Shown here one piece after another: positions 44,439 through 52,846 of a stretch of DNA of 58,410 nucleotides. Below the pieces are notes generated by a model. It was not told where the DNA came from and ran no database searches. It worked only from the letters and a program-made list of their open reading frames with translations. A program made the translations under genes and the position numbers. The stretch is taken from NCBI RefSeq assembly GCF_001942465.1, contig NZ_MKJY01000244.1, positions 1 through 58,410 on the forward strand, given 5' to 3'. Every line of letters starts with the position of its first letter. Position 1 is the stretch's first letter. This DNA comes from Actinomadura sp. CNU-125 (GTDB lineage Bacteria > Actinomycetota > Actinomycetes > Streptosporangiales > Streptosporangiaceae).

Positions 44439-45649
44439 ATGAATGACGGCTGGCCGCAGGGCCGGGGACGTGAGGAGGGCCGCCTCGTGGGGCGCAGCGG
44501 GTACGAAGGCGCCGGAGCGGGGCGGCCCCACGCGGGCGGCGGACGGGATCCGTACGGCGGAGACCCGTACGGCGCGCGCTACTCCGACCCCTACGACGAC
44601 CCGTATGCGGGCGACCAGCTCGCGGGGCCCATGGGGCCCGGGGGGGCCGGAGGGGCGCGGCGGGCCGCCGCCCGCGCCCGCCGTGGCGCCGCAAGCGCCG
44701 GTGGGGGCGCGGGTTCGGCGTGTTCCTCGTCCTCGTCCTGCTGCTGGTCGTCGGCGGCTACTTCTACCTCGACTCCAAGCTCGAACGCGAGGACGTCCTG
44801 GTCGACTACGCCGGCCGCGTCGCCGACACCCCCGGGACGAACTGGCTGATCGTCGGCTCCGACAGCCGCGAGGGGCTGTCGAAGGAGCAGCGGAACAAGA
44901 TGGCCACCGGCAAGGCGGCCGGGCGGCGCACCGACTCGATGATGCTGCTGCACTACGGCGAGGGCGGCACGTCGCTCGTCAGCCTCCCGCGCGACTCCTA
45001 CGTCCCGATCGAGGGGCACGGCAGCAACAAGCTGAACGCCGCGTTCGCGATCGGCGGGCCGAAGCTGCTCGTCCGGACGGTCGAGGAGACGACCGGCGTG
45101 CGCATCGACCACTACGCCGAGATCGGGTTCGCCGGGTTCGTCGGCGTCGTGGACGCCGTCGGCGGCGTCGAGATGTGCCCCAAGGAGCCGATGAAGGACC
45201 CGAAGGCCGGGCTCGACCTCCCGGCCGGTTGCCAGACGCTCGACGGCGCCCACGCGCTCGGCTACGTCCGGAGCCGCAACTACGCGCGCGCCGACCTCGA
45301 ACGCGTCGAGAAGCAGCGGGAGTTCTTCGGGGCGCTGATGAAGAAGGCGTCGAGCCCCGGGACGCTGATCAACCCGTTCCGCAGCATCCCGCTCGCGACG
45401 AACGGCGCCAGTAACTTCCTCGTCGACCAGGACGACCACATTCACGACCTGGCCCGGATGATGTGGGCGATGAAGGGCGTCAGCGGCGGCGACGGCGTGA
45501 TGACGACCGTCCCGATCGGCGGGTCGGGCAGCTCGGCCGCCGCCGGGTCCTACATCACGTGGGACAAGCAGCAGGCGGGGGCGCTGTTCGACGCGCTCAA
45601 GCAGGACCGGCCGATCCCGGCGAGCGTCTCCGAGAAGAACGCGGGTTAG
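44439..45649 (+). CDS. LytR-CpsA-Psr (LCP) family cell-wall glycopolymer ligase (one frameshift)
   Basis: A membrane-anchored LCP phosphotransferase that attaches glycopolymers to peptidoglycan. The cytoplasmic N-terminus is Gly/Tyr/Asp-rich (DPYGGDPYGARYSDPYDDPYAG). The frame shifts in a G-run near 44645-44700, and the next frame gives the single helix FLVLVLLLVVGGYFYL. The LCP core has LIVGSDSREG, GRRTDSMMLLH, VSLPRDSYVPI, NKLNAAFAIGG, and the arginine-rich catalytic stretch YVRSRNYARADLERVEKQREFF. Start choice is uncertain (ATG 44439 or 44427). The small gene after it begins nine bases past the stop. Confidence 0.88.
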
Positions 45650-45658
45650 AGTCGGAAC

Positions 45659-45952
45659 ATGCCGGACGCGACGCCCGAGAAGGAGAACTTGGACCAGCTG
45701 TCGTCCAAGGAGCTGTACGACCGCGCGATGCAGACCGCGAAGGACGAGCGCGACGTCGGCTTCCTGTGGGAGCTGCTGCGCGCCATCCCGGCGGCGGCCG
45801 CGTCCCTCGGCGAGACGGACCGCGCCGAGTTCGACCTCCTGCACGGGCTGTCGCTGCTCGAAGAGTTCACGCACGCGGGGGAGGGCGACCTCGGCGACGC
45901 CCTCCGACCCTTCTACCTCGACTACCTCACCGAGCACGCAAAGCGGGCTTGA
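45659..45952 (+). CDS. Conserved small helical protein of unknown function
   Basis: A 97-residue acidic protein, fully helical in appearance (ELYDRAMQTAKDERDVGFLWELLRAIPAAAASLGE, FDLLHGLSLLEEFTHAGEGDLGDALRPFYLDYL). It has no membrane segment or known motif. It starts nine bases after the LCP stop and is probably co-transcribed with it. I do not recognise a function. Confidence 0.75.
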   Translation: MPDATPEKENLDQLSSKELYDRAMQTAKDERDVGFLWELLRAIPAAAASLGETDRAEFDLLHGLSLLEEFTHAGEGDLGDALRPFYLDYLTEHAKRA

Positions 45953-46037
45953 CCGCGTCTTAGGCCCGCGTTGATCTCCGTTCGGCCACCCTAGGGAATC
46001 ACTGTGCGTAGGCATCAGACCGCAGAGGGTGGTTGAA

Positions 46038-46196
46038 GTGAACAAGAAGCACCTGAAGATCGCGACCATCGCGTTCCTGGCGTGGTACGTCGTCAGCCGG
46101 CCCGAGGGGGCGGCCCACATGGTCAACAACGCCCTGAGCGGCCTCGGCAGCGCGGCGGAGTCGCTGTCGACGTTCATGAGCGGGATCCCGGCGTAA
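46038..46196 (+). CDS. Tiny single-helix membrane protein (copy 1)
   Basis: A 52-residue protein starting at GTG 46038: a basic N-terminus (NKKHLK), one hydrophobic helix (IATIAFLAWYVVS), then a short polar amphipathic tail (MVNNALSGLGSAAESLSTFM). It is below the length usually called but shares start, layout and tail pattern with the gene at 46475. An RBS-like gagggtgg lies about 12 bases upstream. The function is unknown. Confidence 0.7.
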   Translation: MNKKHLKIATIAFLAWYVVSRPEGAAHMVNNALSGLGSAAESLSTFMSGIPA

Positions 46197-46324
46197 ATCC
46201 CGGGCGTGTCGGTCCGGCCGTCGTGCCCGGACGTTCGCGCGGTGCGGCGGCCGTCGAAGCGGCGGCCGTCCGGGCGGCGGCCTGCTGAAACGGCGGTCCC
46301 GGCCACCGTCCCGATTCCTGTTCG

Positions 46325-46350
46325 GCCCCGTGCCTCCGGCGGTACGGGGC
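46325..46350. terminator. Candidate hairpin between the two tiny membrane genes
   Basis: gccccgt (46325-46331) pairs with acggggc (46344-46350) around 12 bases and is followed by tcctt. It would separate the two paralogous genes into different transcripts. Confidence 0.4.
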
Positions 46351-46474
46351 TCCTTGGCATGGCCACCAAGCGCTGACGCTCCGGTCACAGTAAAATCGCG
46401 CTTTGCGGGCGGACACGCCTGGGCACAACTAAAGCGGGTCATTGTGTCACGGCGCATGGACAGGGATTGGGCGT

Positions 46475-46639
46475 ATGAACAAGAAGAACATGAAATACGT
46501 GGCTATCGCGTTCGTCATCTTCTACCTCCTGAGTTCCCCCAACGAGGCGGCGGGCTTCGTCAACAACGTGTTCACGCAGCTCGGGCGGGCGGGCAGCTCC
46601 GTTTCGGCCTTCGTGGACGGCCTGGACCTCGCTCCGTGA
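46475..46639 (+). CDS. Tiny single-helix membrane protein (copy 2)
   Basis: A 54-residue paralogue of the protein at 46038. It has the same MNKK start, one helix (YVAIAFVIFYLLS), the shared S-P-N/E-EAA turn, then FVNNVFTQLGRAGSSVSAFVDGL, matching the VNNALSGLGSAAESLSTFM tail of copy 1. The pair is about 40% identical by eye. The single-pass topology with a conserved amphipathic tail suggests a partner-binding or membrane-surface role. No function is known. Confidence 0.75.
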   Translation: MNKKNMKYVAIAFVIFYLLSSPNEAAGFVNNVFTQLGRAGSSVSAFVDGLDLAP

Positions 46640-46713
46640 CGCAGGCACCCTGACACCGCGGCCGCCCCGGCCGTCCTGCGGCCGGGGACGGGTCATCTCC
46701 TAAGATCGGCCCC

Positions 46714-47202
46714 ATGTCTGTCTTCGATGTAGAGATCGACGGTCTGCGGGGCGGCTCCGCGGACCTCGCGCAGTACCGGGGCAAGGCCGTGCTCGTCGTC
46801 AACGTCGCCTCCAAGTGCGGCCTCACCCCCCAGTACTCCGGCCTGGAACGGCTGCAGGAGCGGTTCGCCGAGCGCGGCTTCACCGTCCTCGGCGTCCCCT
46901 GCAACCAGTTCATGGGCCAGGAGCCCGGCACCCACGAGGAGATCGCCGAGTTCTGCTCGACGACCTACGGCGTCACGTTCCCGCTGACCGCGAAGGTCGA
47001 CGTGAACGGCGACGACCGGCACGCCCTCTACGAAGGGCTCGTCGGCACCGCCGACGGCGAGGGCCACACCGGCGACATCCGCTGGAACTTCGAGAAGTTC
47101 CTCGTCGCCCCCGACGGGACGGTCGCCGCGCGCTTCGCGCCGCAGGCCGAGCCCGAGTCGGCCGAGGTCGTCGCGGCCATCGAAAAGGCCCTCCCGGCCT
47201 GA
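46714..47202 (+). CDS. Glutathione peroxidase family (thiol peroxidase)
   Basis: A 162-residue thioredoxin-fold peroxidase. It has VNVASKCGLTPQY with the peroxidatic Cys, GVPCNQFMGQEPGTHEEI with the conserved Gln and a second Cys, and RWNFEKFLV with the catalytic Trp and Asn. Bacterial Cys-type members usually take electrons from thioredoxin rather than glutathione, which actinomycetes lack. It is monocistronic. Confidence 0.92.
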   Translation: MSVFDVEIDGLRGGSADLAQYRGKAVLVVNVASKCGLTPQYSGLERLQERFAERGFTVLGVPCNQFMGQEPGTHEEIAEFCSTTYGVTFPLTAKVDVNGDDRHALYEGLVGTADGEGHTGDIRWNFEKFLVAPDGTVAARFAPQAEPESAEVVAAIEKALPA

Positions 47203-47332
47203 ACCGCGCACCGGACGGCGACACGGACGGCGGTGTGAATCGCGCCACACCGCCGCCCGGTTGTCGTCTATTCGATGACGGGTCTACGTTGGGGCAACTC
47301 GCGATATGACGCGCCAGGACGTGGAGGTTCCC

Positions 47333-48235
47333 ATGCGAGGCTGGACCGCGGACGACATCGGCGACCTGACGGGACGCCGCGCGATCGTCACCGGGGCCAA
47401 CAGCGGCCTCGGCTACCACACGGCCCTCCAACTGGCGCGGCACGGCGCGTCCGTCGTGCTGGCCTGCCGCAGCGCCGAACGCGGGCAGAGCGCCCACGAC
47501 CGGATCCGCGCCGCCGCACCGGACGCCGACGTCGCCCTCGGCTCCCTCGACCTCGCCGACCTGGCGTCCGTCCGCGCCTTCGCCGACCGCAACCCCGAAC
47601 CCCTCGACGTCCTCGTCAACAACGCCGGCGTCATGGCCCTCCCGCACCGCACCACCGCCGACGGCTTCGAGATGCAGTTCGGCACCAACCACCTCGGCCA
47701 CTTCGCGCTGACCGCCCTGCTCCTGCCCGCGCTCCGCGCCGCGAAGGCCCCCCGCGTCGTCAACGTCACGTCCGGTTTCGCCTGGAGCGGCCGCTTCCGC
47801 TGGAACGACCTGCAGAGCGAGCGCCGCTACCGCAAGTGGGGCGCCTACAGCCAGTCCAAGCTCGCGAACCTCTCCTTCACCGCCGAGCTCGACCGGCGCG
47901 TCCCCGGGCTGACCGCCGTCGCCGCGCACCCCGGCTACGCCGCCACCAACCTGCAGCAGGCCGGTCCCCGGCTGTCCGGCGACCGCATCGGCGACCGCGT
48001 CATGGGCATCGCCAACGCCGTCGTCGCCCAGCCCGCCCGCGACGGCGCCCTCCCGCTGCTGTACGCCGCGACGGCGCCCGACGTGCGCGGCGGCGCCTGC
48101 TACGGCCCCCGCATCCTGCAGTACCGCGGCGCGCCCACCGAGGTCGTCACGCCCCCGCAGGCCACCCGTCCCGGCGTCCCCGCCCGCCTCTGGCAGGTGT
48201 CGGAGTCCCTGACCGGCGTCTCCTTCGAGGACTGA
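47333..48235 (+). CDS. Short-chain dehydrogenase (retinol-dehydrogenase-like)
   Basis: A 300-residue classical SDR with [12 protein letters not shown] as cofactor loop, LACRSAERG giving NADP preference, the NNAGVMALP motif, NVTSGFAW and the active-site YSQSKLANL. It belongs to the broad retinol-dehydrogenase-like group common in actinobacteria; the substrate is unknown. ATG 47333 has GGAGG six bases upstream, better than the in-frame ATG at 47306. It ends four bases from the convergent ogt. Confidence 0.9.
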   Translation: MRGWTADDIGDLTGRRAIVTGANSGLGYHTALQLARHGASVVLACRSAERGQSAHDRIRAAAPDADVALGSLDLADLASVRAFADRNPEPLDVLVNNAGVMALPHRTTADGFEMQFGTNHLGHFALTALLLPALRAAKAPRVVNVTSGFAWSGRFRWNDLQSERRYRKWGAYSQSKLANLSFTAELDRRVPGLTAVAAHPGYAATNLQQAGPRLSGDRIGDRVMGIANAVVAQPARDGALPLLYAATAPDVRGGACYGPRILQYRGAPTEVVTPPQATRPGVPARLWQVSESLTGVSFED

Positions 48236-48239
48236 CGGG

Positions 48240-48785
48240 TCACACCGGCGCGCGTCCGATGTCCCAGTCGAGCGTCGCGGGCACCGCGCCCTCCAGCGTG
48301 AGCAGCCACCGCTTGCCCTCGACGCCGCACGCCCCGCTGTACCCGCCGAGCCCGTTCGACGCCACGACGCGGTGGCACGGGACGATCAGCGGGATCGGGT
48401 TCGCGCCCATCACCTGCCCGACGACCTGCGCGTGCACGCCCGTACCGCTGCGGTCGCCGAGCTCCCCGTAGGTCACGACCGTCCCGTACGGAACCCCCTC
48501 GTACAGGGCGGCGAGCACCGCACGCTGCACATCCGAGGTCAGCCGCCAGTCGATCGGCAGGCCGAACCTCTCGAGGTCGCCCGCGAAGTACGCCCGCAGG
48601 GCTTCGAGCGCGGGGGCCGTCCGGTCGGGGTCGTCCACGACGGGCAGCCCCGCCGCCTTGGTGACGCGTGCGCGCGCACCGGGCGAGTCGCGGAAGTCGA
48701 GCGAGACGACTCCCGTCCCGGTCACGGCCACGAGCAGGCGCCCGAGCACGGTGCCGACCGTGCCGAACGCGAGGGTGTCGTCCAC
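48240..48785 (-). CDS. ogt: Methylated-DNA-protein-cysteine S-methyltransferase
   Basis: A 181-residue suicide DNA-repair protein that removes O6-alkylguanine lesions. The C-terminal domain carries the active-site IVPCHRVVASNGLGGYSG, preceded by the helix-turn-helix arginine-finger region VVTYGELGDRSGTGVHAQVVGQVMGANP. The N-terminal domain is ordinary. GTG 48785 has GGAG about nine bases upstream. It follows the degenerate DUF6493-like gene on the same strand by 43 bases. Confidence 0.93.
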   Translation of the reverse strand: MDDTLAFGTVGTVLGRLLVAVTGTGVVSLDFRDSPGARARVTKAAGLPVVDDPDRTAPALEALRAYFAGDLERFGLPIDWRLTSDVQRAVLAALYEGVPYGTVVTYGELGDRSGTGVHAQVVGQVMGANPIPLIVPCHRVVASNGLGGYSGACGVEGKRWLLTLEGAVPATLDWDIGRAPV

Positions 48786-48828
48786 TGGGTGCTCCTTTCC
48801 TCCCGGTATTCAACACCGCCGGGGGCGC

Positions 48829-50537
48829 TCACGTTGCGGTGAGCGCGCGCCGCAGGCGGGCGGCCTCCGCGACCAGGCGGCCGGACCCGCCCCGCGAGGC
48901 ACAAAGACCGCACGCCGCCCGAACCCCACAGCCCCCGCCCCCTCGCCCTCCGCCTGTCCGGCGGGGGGTTCGTGGTCGGCGTGGGGTTCTTGTTTGCTGC
49001 GGCCTCCGCGTTCGTCGCAGCGTTCGTGTTCGCCGGGGCGTTCATGATTGTCGGGTGTCTGGTGCTTGCCGGGTGTCTTGTGTTCGCCGGGTGTCTCGTG
49101 ATTTCCGCGGCGTTCGTGGTTGTCGTGAATTTCGCAGGTGACGGTGGGGTCGGGCAGGCCGGCGGACCCCAGGGCGGCGGCGACCGTTCGTCCGGCGCGG
49201 GAGGTCGGCGCCTCGGCGCGGGTCACGGCGTTCGGGGCGATATCGCGGGGTATGCGCAGGAGCGCCTGGAGCAGGTCGGCCTCGCCCGGTTCGACGCCCG
49301 CCGCCTGCAGCCGCTCCAGCCGATCGACCAGGACGTCCGGGGCGATGTGCCCGGCGAACGAGGTCGGTGTCGCGAGCAGCACGGGCACCCGTCCGACGGA
49401 CGCGGCGGCCTCGTGGCCGCGCCAGGCGAGGAACCGTTCGATCGGGGGACGGAACACCGTGCGGGACGTCGAAGTCCCGCCTTCGAGGAACGATTTCCGC
49501 ATCGCGTCGCTGCGGTCGGGGTCGTGCGGCGCGAGCACGGCGCGGACGGCGAGGGAGAGCCGGTCGTCGCCGAGCGAGTGCCGGGCGGTCTCGTCCGCCA
49601 GCCGGGGCGCGGCTTCGGCGGCGGCCCGGCGGAGCGCGTCGCGCGTCCCCGCCGGGTTGCGGAACGCGAGCTCGACGGTCGCGGCGACGAACCGTTCGAT
49701 GTCGGCGGGCGACGCCACGAACCGCGAGCGCCGTTGCGCGACGAACTCCGCCGCCAGTTCGTCGGGCGAACCGATCGGCTCGGGCGCCTCGCGCGGGACG
49801 CACGGCGGCGGCCCGTCCGGCACCGTCGCGTCGCGTGACCGGCCCGAACGCGGCGGCGATCGCGTCGCGCAGGTCGGCGGGGAGCGCGGCGGCGGCGCTC
49901 CGGATCTCGGCACGGGTCCGTGGCGATGCCCGCCCGGCGTGTTTCACGGCGATCTTCACCGCCCGTTCCCGCACGTCGAGGGCCGCGGAGCCGAAGACGC
50001 CCGGGTTCGCGCAGCGCCGCGTCCGTCCGGCCGGGAGCGGCCCGGTCGATCCGGCCGAGGCCCGCGCGGACGAGTTCCGCGGCGGTGAACGGGTCGTCGG
50101 CGAGCGCCGCACGGTCGGCGCCGCCGTCCGCCCAGTGGTAGACGAAACCGTCCGATTCGGGCGGCGCGGCCCCCGCCGACCGGATCAGCGTCGCCGCCAT
50201 ATGCCACCGGGACCCGTCGCCCCAGGCGTGGTTCCCGACGCGCAGCCGCGCGGCGACGCCGTGCCGACGTCGGCGCGCCACCCGGCCGGACGCCCGGCGG
50301 TGACCCGGCGCAGCGCGGCGCACAGCGGACGGGACGTCCGCGGGACCGGGTCCGCAGGTCGCGCCGGGACAGCCAGGACGCCGCCGCGGCGGCCCCGCCG
50401 GACGAGGAGAGCAACTCCTTGAGTTCCGCCGCGACCTCGCGCCGTTCCGCGCCGTCCAGTGCCAGGACCCGCTCCGCGACCGTCCCCGGGTCGCGGGTGT
50501 CGAGCGCGGCGCGGACGCCGTCCCAGGGCTTCGTCAT
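48829..50537 (-). pseudogene. Degenerate DUF6493-like paralogue with internal deletion and frameshifts
   Basis: A shortened relative of the DUF6493-like gene at 52847-55465. It begins alike (MTKPWDGVRAALDTRDPGTVAERVLALDGAERREVA) and ends alike (RLVAEAARLRRALTAT). In between, matching blocks such as WHMAATLIRSAG, ERAVKIAVKHAGR, RFLAWRGHEAAASVGRVPVLLATP and LVDRLERLQAAGVEPGEADLLQALLRIPRD are spread over three frames, with breaks near 50280, 50020, 49850 and 48885. A block of about 145 residues is missing after ALADDPF, and the region just before the C-terminus is replaced by a His-rich tandem repeat. The number of lesions and the large deletion argue for real decay, though some breaks may be sequencing errors. 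Confidence 0.68.
49009..49134. repeat. Seven 18-base imperfect tandem repeats
   Basis: Units of 18 bases begin at 49009, 49027, 49045, 49063, 49081, 49099 and 49117; the best-conserved ones read tgttcgccgggtgtctcg and tgcttgccgggtgtcttg. On the minus strand they encode a six-residue repeat of the form x-H-E/K/Q-R/T-P-G (for example GNHETPGEHKTPGKHQTP) inside the degenerate DUF6493-like gene. Confidence 0.75.
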
Positions 50538-50578
50538 GCCGGGACGGTAGCCCGCGCTGCGGACATTCCGCCGGGGCG

Positions 50579-51295
50579 TCAGACCGGCGGCGCGAGGCCG
50601 AGCGACCCGATGAGATCGACCATCTCGTCGCGGTAGACGGCGGCGGGTTCGCGGGTGAGCGTGTGGAGGTGGCCGTAGATCTCCAGGGCCACCAGGCCGT
50701 GCATGCGGCCCCACACGCGGAGCGTGAGCGCGACCGCGGCCGGGCGGAGCTCGGGGAACCGTTCGCGGAGGTGCGCGACCAGGCCGGGGTCGAAGTCCTC
50801 CCAGGTGTACCGGCGGAGGCCGGGCTGCAGCGACTCCGCCTCGGGCCACGCGGCGGCGACGAGGCCGGTGAGGCCGGTGCAGGCGCGGTGCTCGGCCTCC
50901 CGCGCGGGGCCGTCCGCGGGCGCGCGGTACCCCGGGACGGGATCGCCGTAGATCAGCCGGAAACCCTCGGGATTCGCCAGCGCCCACTCGCGGACGGTCT
51001 GCGCCCAGGCGAGGATCCGGCCACCGGGGTCGTCGGCCGGTACGGCGTCGCGCGCGTCTTCCGCGGCCCGCACCAGCGCGGTGTAGACGTCGCCGATCAG
51101 CGTGGTGACCAGGTCGTCGCGGGTGGCGTAGTAGCTGTAGATCGCGCCCGCGGTCATGCCCATCCGCCGGGCGATGGCCCGCAGCGAGATGGCGTCCGGG
51201 CCGCCGTCCGCCATGAGTTCCAGCGCGATGGCTTTTATCTCCCCGCTGGTCTGCGCCCGCAGCCGTCCGCGGCGGCTCGTCGTCTGCTCGCTCAC
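50579..51295 (-). CDS. TetR/AcrR-family regulator of the divergent efflux gene
   Basis: A TetR protein of about 238 residues with the HTH at EIKAIALELMADGGPDAISLRAIARRMGMTAGAIYSYYATRDDLVTTLI and a WHG-type C-terminal ligand domain (WAQTVREWALANPEGFRLIYGDP). It is transcribed away from the MFS gene over an 86-base spacer with repeated half-sites. I use GTG 51295; GTG 51304 is the alternative. It is the probable local repressor of the exporter. Confidence 0.9.
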   Translation of the reverse strand: MSEQTTSRRGRLRAQTSGEIKAIALELMADGGPDAISLRAIARRMGMTAGAIYSYYATRDDLVTTLIGDVYTALVRAAEDARDAVPADDPGGRILAWAQTVREWALANPEGFRLIYGDPVPGYRAPADGPAREAEHRACTGLTGLVAAAWPEAESLQPGLRRYTWEDFDPGLVAHLRERFPELRPAAVALTLRVWGRMHGLVALEIYGHLHTLTREPAAVYRDEMVDLIGSLGLAPPV

Positions 51296-51305
51296 GCTTG
51301 ACACT

Positions 51306-51372
51306 CTACAGCGTTCCGTTACTGTACGCCGTGGCAAGTTTGAACGCCGTGTAGTAAATCAACGCCGTATAG
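51306..51372. promoter_or_regulatory. Repeated half-sites in the TetR/MFS divergent promoter
   Basis: ctacagcgtt at 51306-51315 is an inverted partner of aacgccgtgtag at 51343-51354 and aacgccgtatag at 51361-51372; a weaker copy tacgccgtgg starts at 51324. The copies are spaced 18-19 bases apart and overlap the MFS promoter and RBS. They fit a multi-site TetR operator. Confidence 0.55.
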
Positions 51373-51381
51373 GAGAGATGC

Positions 51382-52826
51382 ATGGACAAAGCCGCTTCCG
51401 GCCCGCCGCCGCGCCCCGGCCTCAGGCTGGCGCTGCTGGCGTTCACCCAGCTCATCGTCGCCCTCGACTACAACATCGTTTATGTGGCGCTGCCCGACAT
51501 CGCCGATGCGCTCGGCTTCTCCGCCGCGTCCGTGCAGTGGGTGGTCAGCGCCTACGCCGTCGGCCTCGGCGGGCTGCTGCTGTTCGGCGGACGGGCCGTC
51601 GACCGGCTCGGCCCGCGCCGCATGTTCGTGCTCGGCCTCGCGCTGTACGGGATCGCCTCCCTCGCCGGCGGCCTCGCCGCCGACTCCGGCGTGCTGATCG
51701 CCGCCCGCGCCGTCCAGGGTGTCGGCGGGGCCTTGCTCACCCCGGCGACGCTCGCGCTGATCTACACCGGTTTCGCGGAGGGCGCGGCACGCAACCGGGC
51801 CCTGGGCGCCTGGGGCATGGCGGGCAGCGCCGGACTGGCCGCCGGGTCCCTGCTCGGCGGCGTCCTTACCAACTACCTCGGCTGGCAGTGGGTGTTCTTC
51901 GTGAACGTCCCGCTGGCCCTCGGCGCCGCACTCGCGGCGCCGCGGCTGCTCGCCGCCGATCCGCCCCGCACGTCCGGCACGGGCGGGTTCGACGTGCCGG
52001 GCGCGCTGCTGGCCACGGCCGGTTCGACGCTCCTGGTGCTCGGCCTGGCGAGCGGCCCGGAGCAGGGGTGGGGTTCGCCGCGCAACGCCGGGGCGCTGGC
52101 CGCGGGCGTCCTGCTCCTGCTGGCGCTGCCGGTGGTCGAGGCGCGCACCCGCGAACCGCTGGTGCCGCTGCGGCTGCTGCGCGACCGGGGCCTGGCGACG
52201 ACCATGGTCGTGATCGCGGTGTTCCAGGGGACGCTCGGCGGCGGTTACTACGTGCTGACGTCGTACCTGCAGCCGGTCCTCGGTTACAGCGCGCTGGAGG
52301 CCGGGCTGACGTTCCTGCCCCTCACCCTCGTGTGCATGGCCGCCGCCCTGAAGATCGCGCCGGTGATGCTCGGCAGGTGGGGCGTCCGCACGACGCTCAG
52401 CACCGGGATGCTGGGCGCGGGAGCGGGGATCGCGCTGCTGGTCGCCGGGATGCCGGCCGGCGGCGGCTTCTGGACGCTGCTGCCCGGCAGCGTCGTCTGG
52501 GGCGTCTTCGGCGGCGTCGCGTTCGTCGCGCTGTTCGCGTCGGCCGGGGCCGGGATCGCGGCCGAGGAGCAGGGCGTCGCCTCGGGCCTGGCCAGCACCG
52601 CCAAGGAGATCGGCGGCGCCATGGGCCTGGCGGTGTTCGTCGCCGTCGCCACGGCGGGGCCGGGCACCGGCGCCGGTCTCCTGGACGGTCTGCACGCGGC
52701 GGGCTGGACGGCCGCGGCCGTCACCGTCGTCGGGGGCTGCTCGTCGCGCTCGTCCTGCGGCCCGTCCCGGCGGCGGTCCCGACGCCGGAACGGGCCGATG
52801 CGTCCAAGGAGGAGGCCGTCTCGTAG
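51382..52826 (+). CDS. MFS drug exporter, DHA2-like (frameshift near the end)
   Basis: A proton-driven MFS exporter of about 481 residues, likely 14 helices. The N-terminus LALLAFTQLIVALDYNIVYVALPDIADALGF carries the DHA2 motif D1-like LDxxIVxVALP; GGRAVDRLGPRRMFVLG is motif A and GAWGMAGSAGLAAGSLLGG is motif C. The reading frame breaks near 52733. The alternative frame gives the final helix LLVALVLRPVPAAVPTPE and the stop at 52826. ATG 51382 has AGGAGAG close upstream. The divergent TetR gene suggests induction by its substrate. Confidence 0.9.
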
Positions 52827-52846
52827 GGGCCGCCGCGCCCGGCGGT

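Noticed and set aside
49009..49134. A CRISPR array
   Set aside because: The 18-base units are contiguous, with no unique spacers, and encode a peptide repeat.
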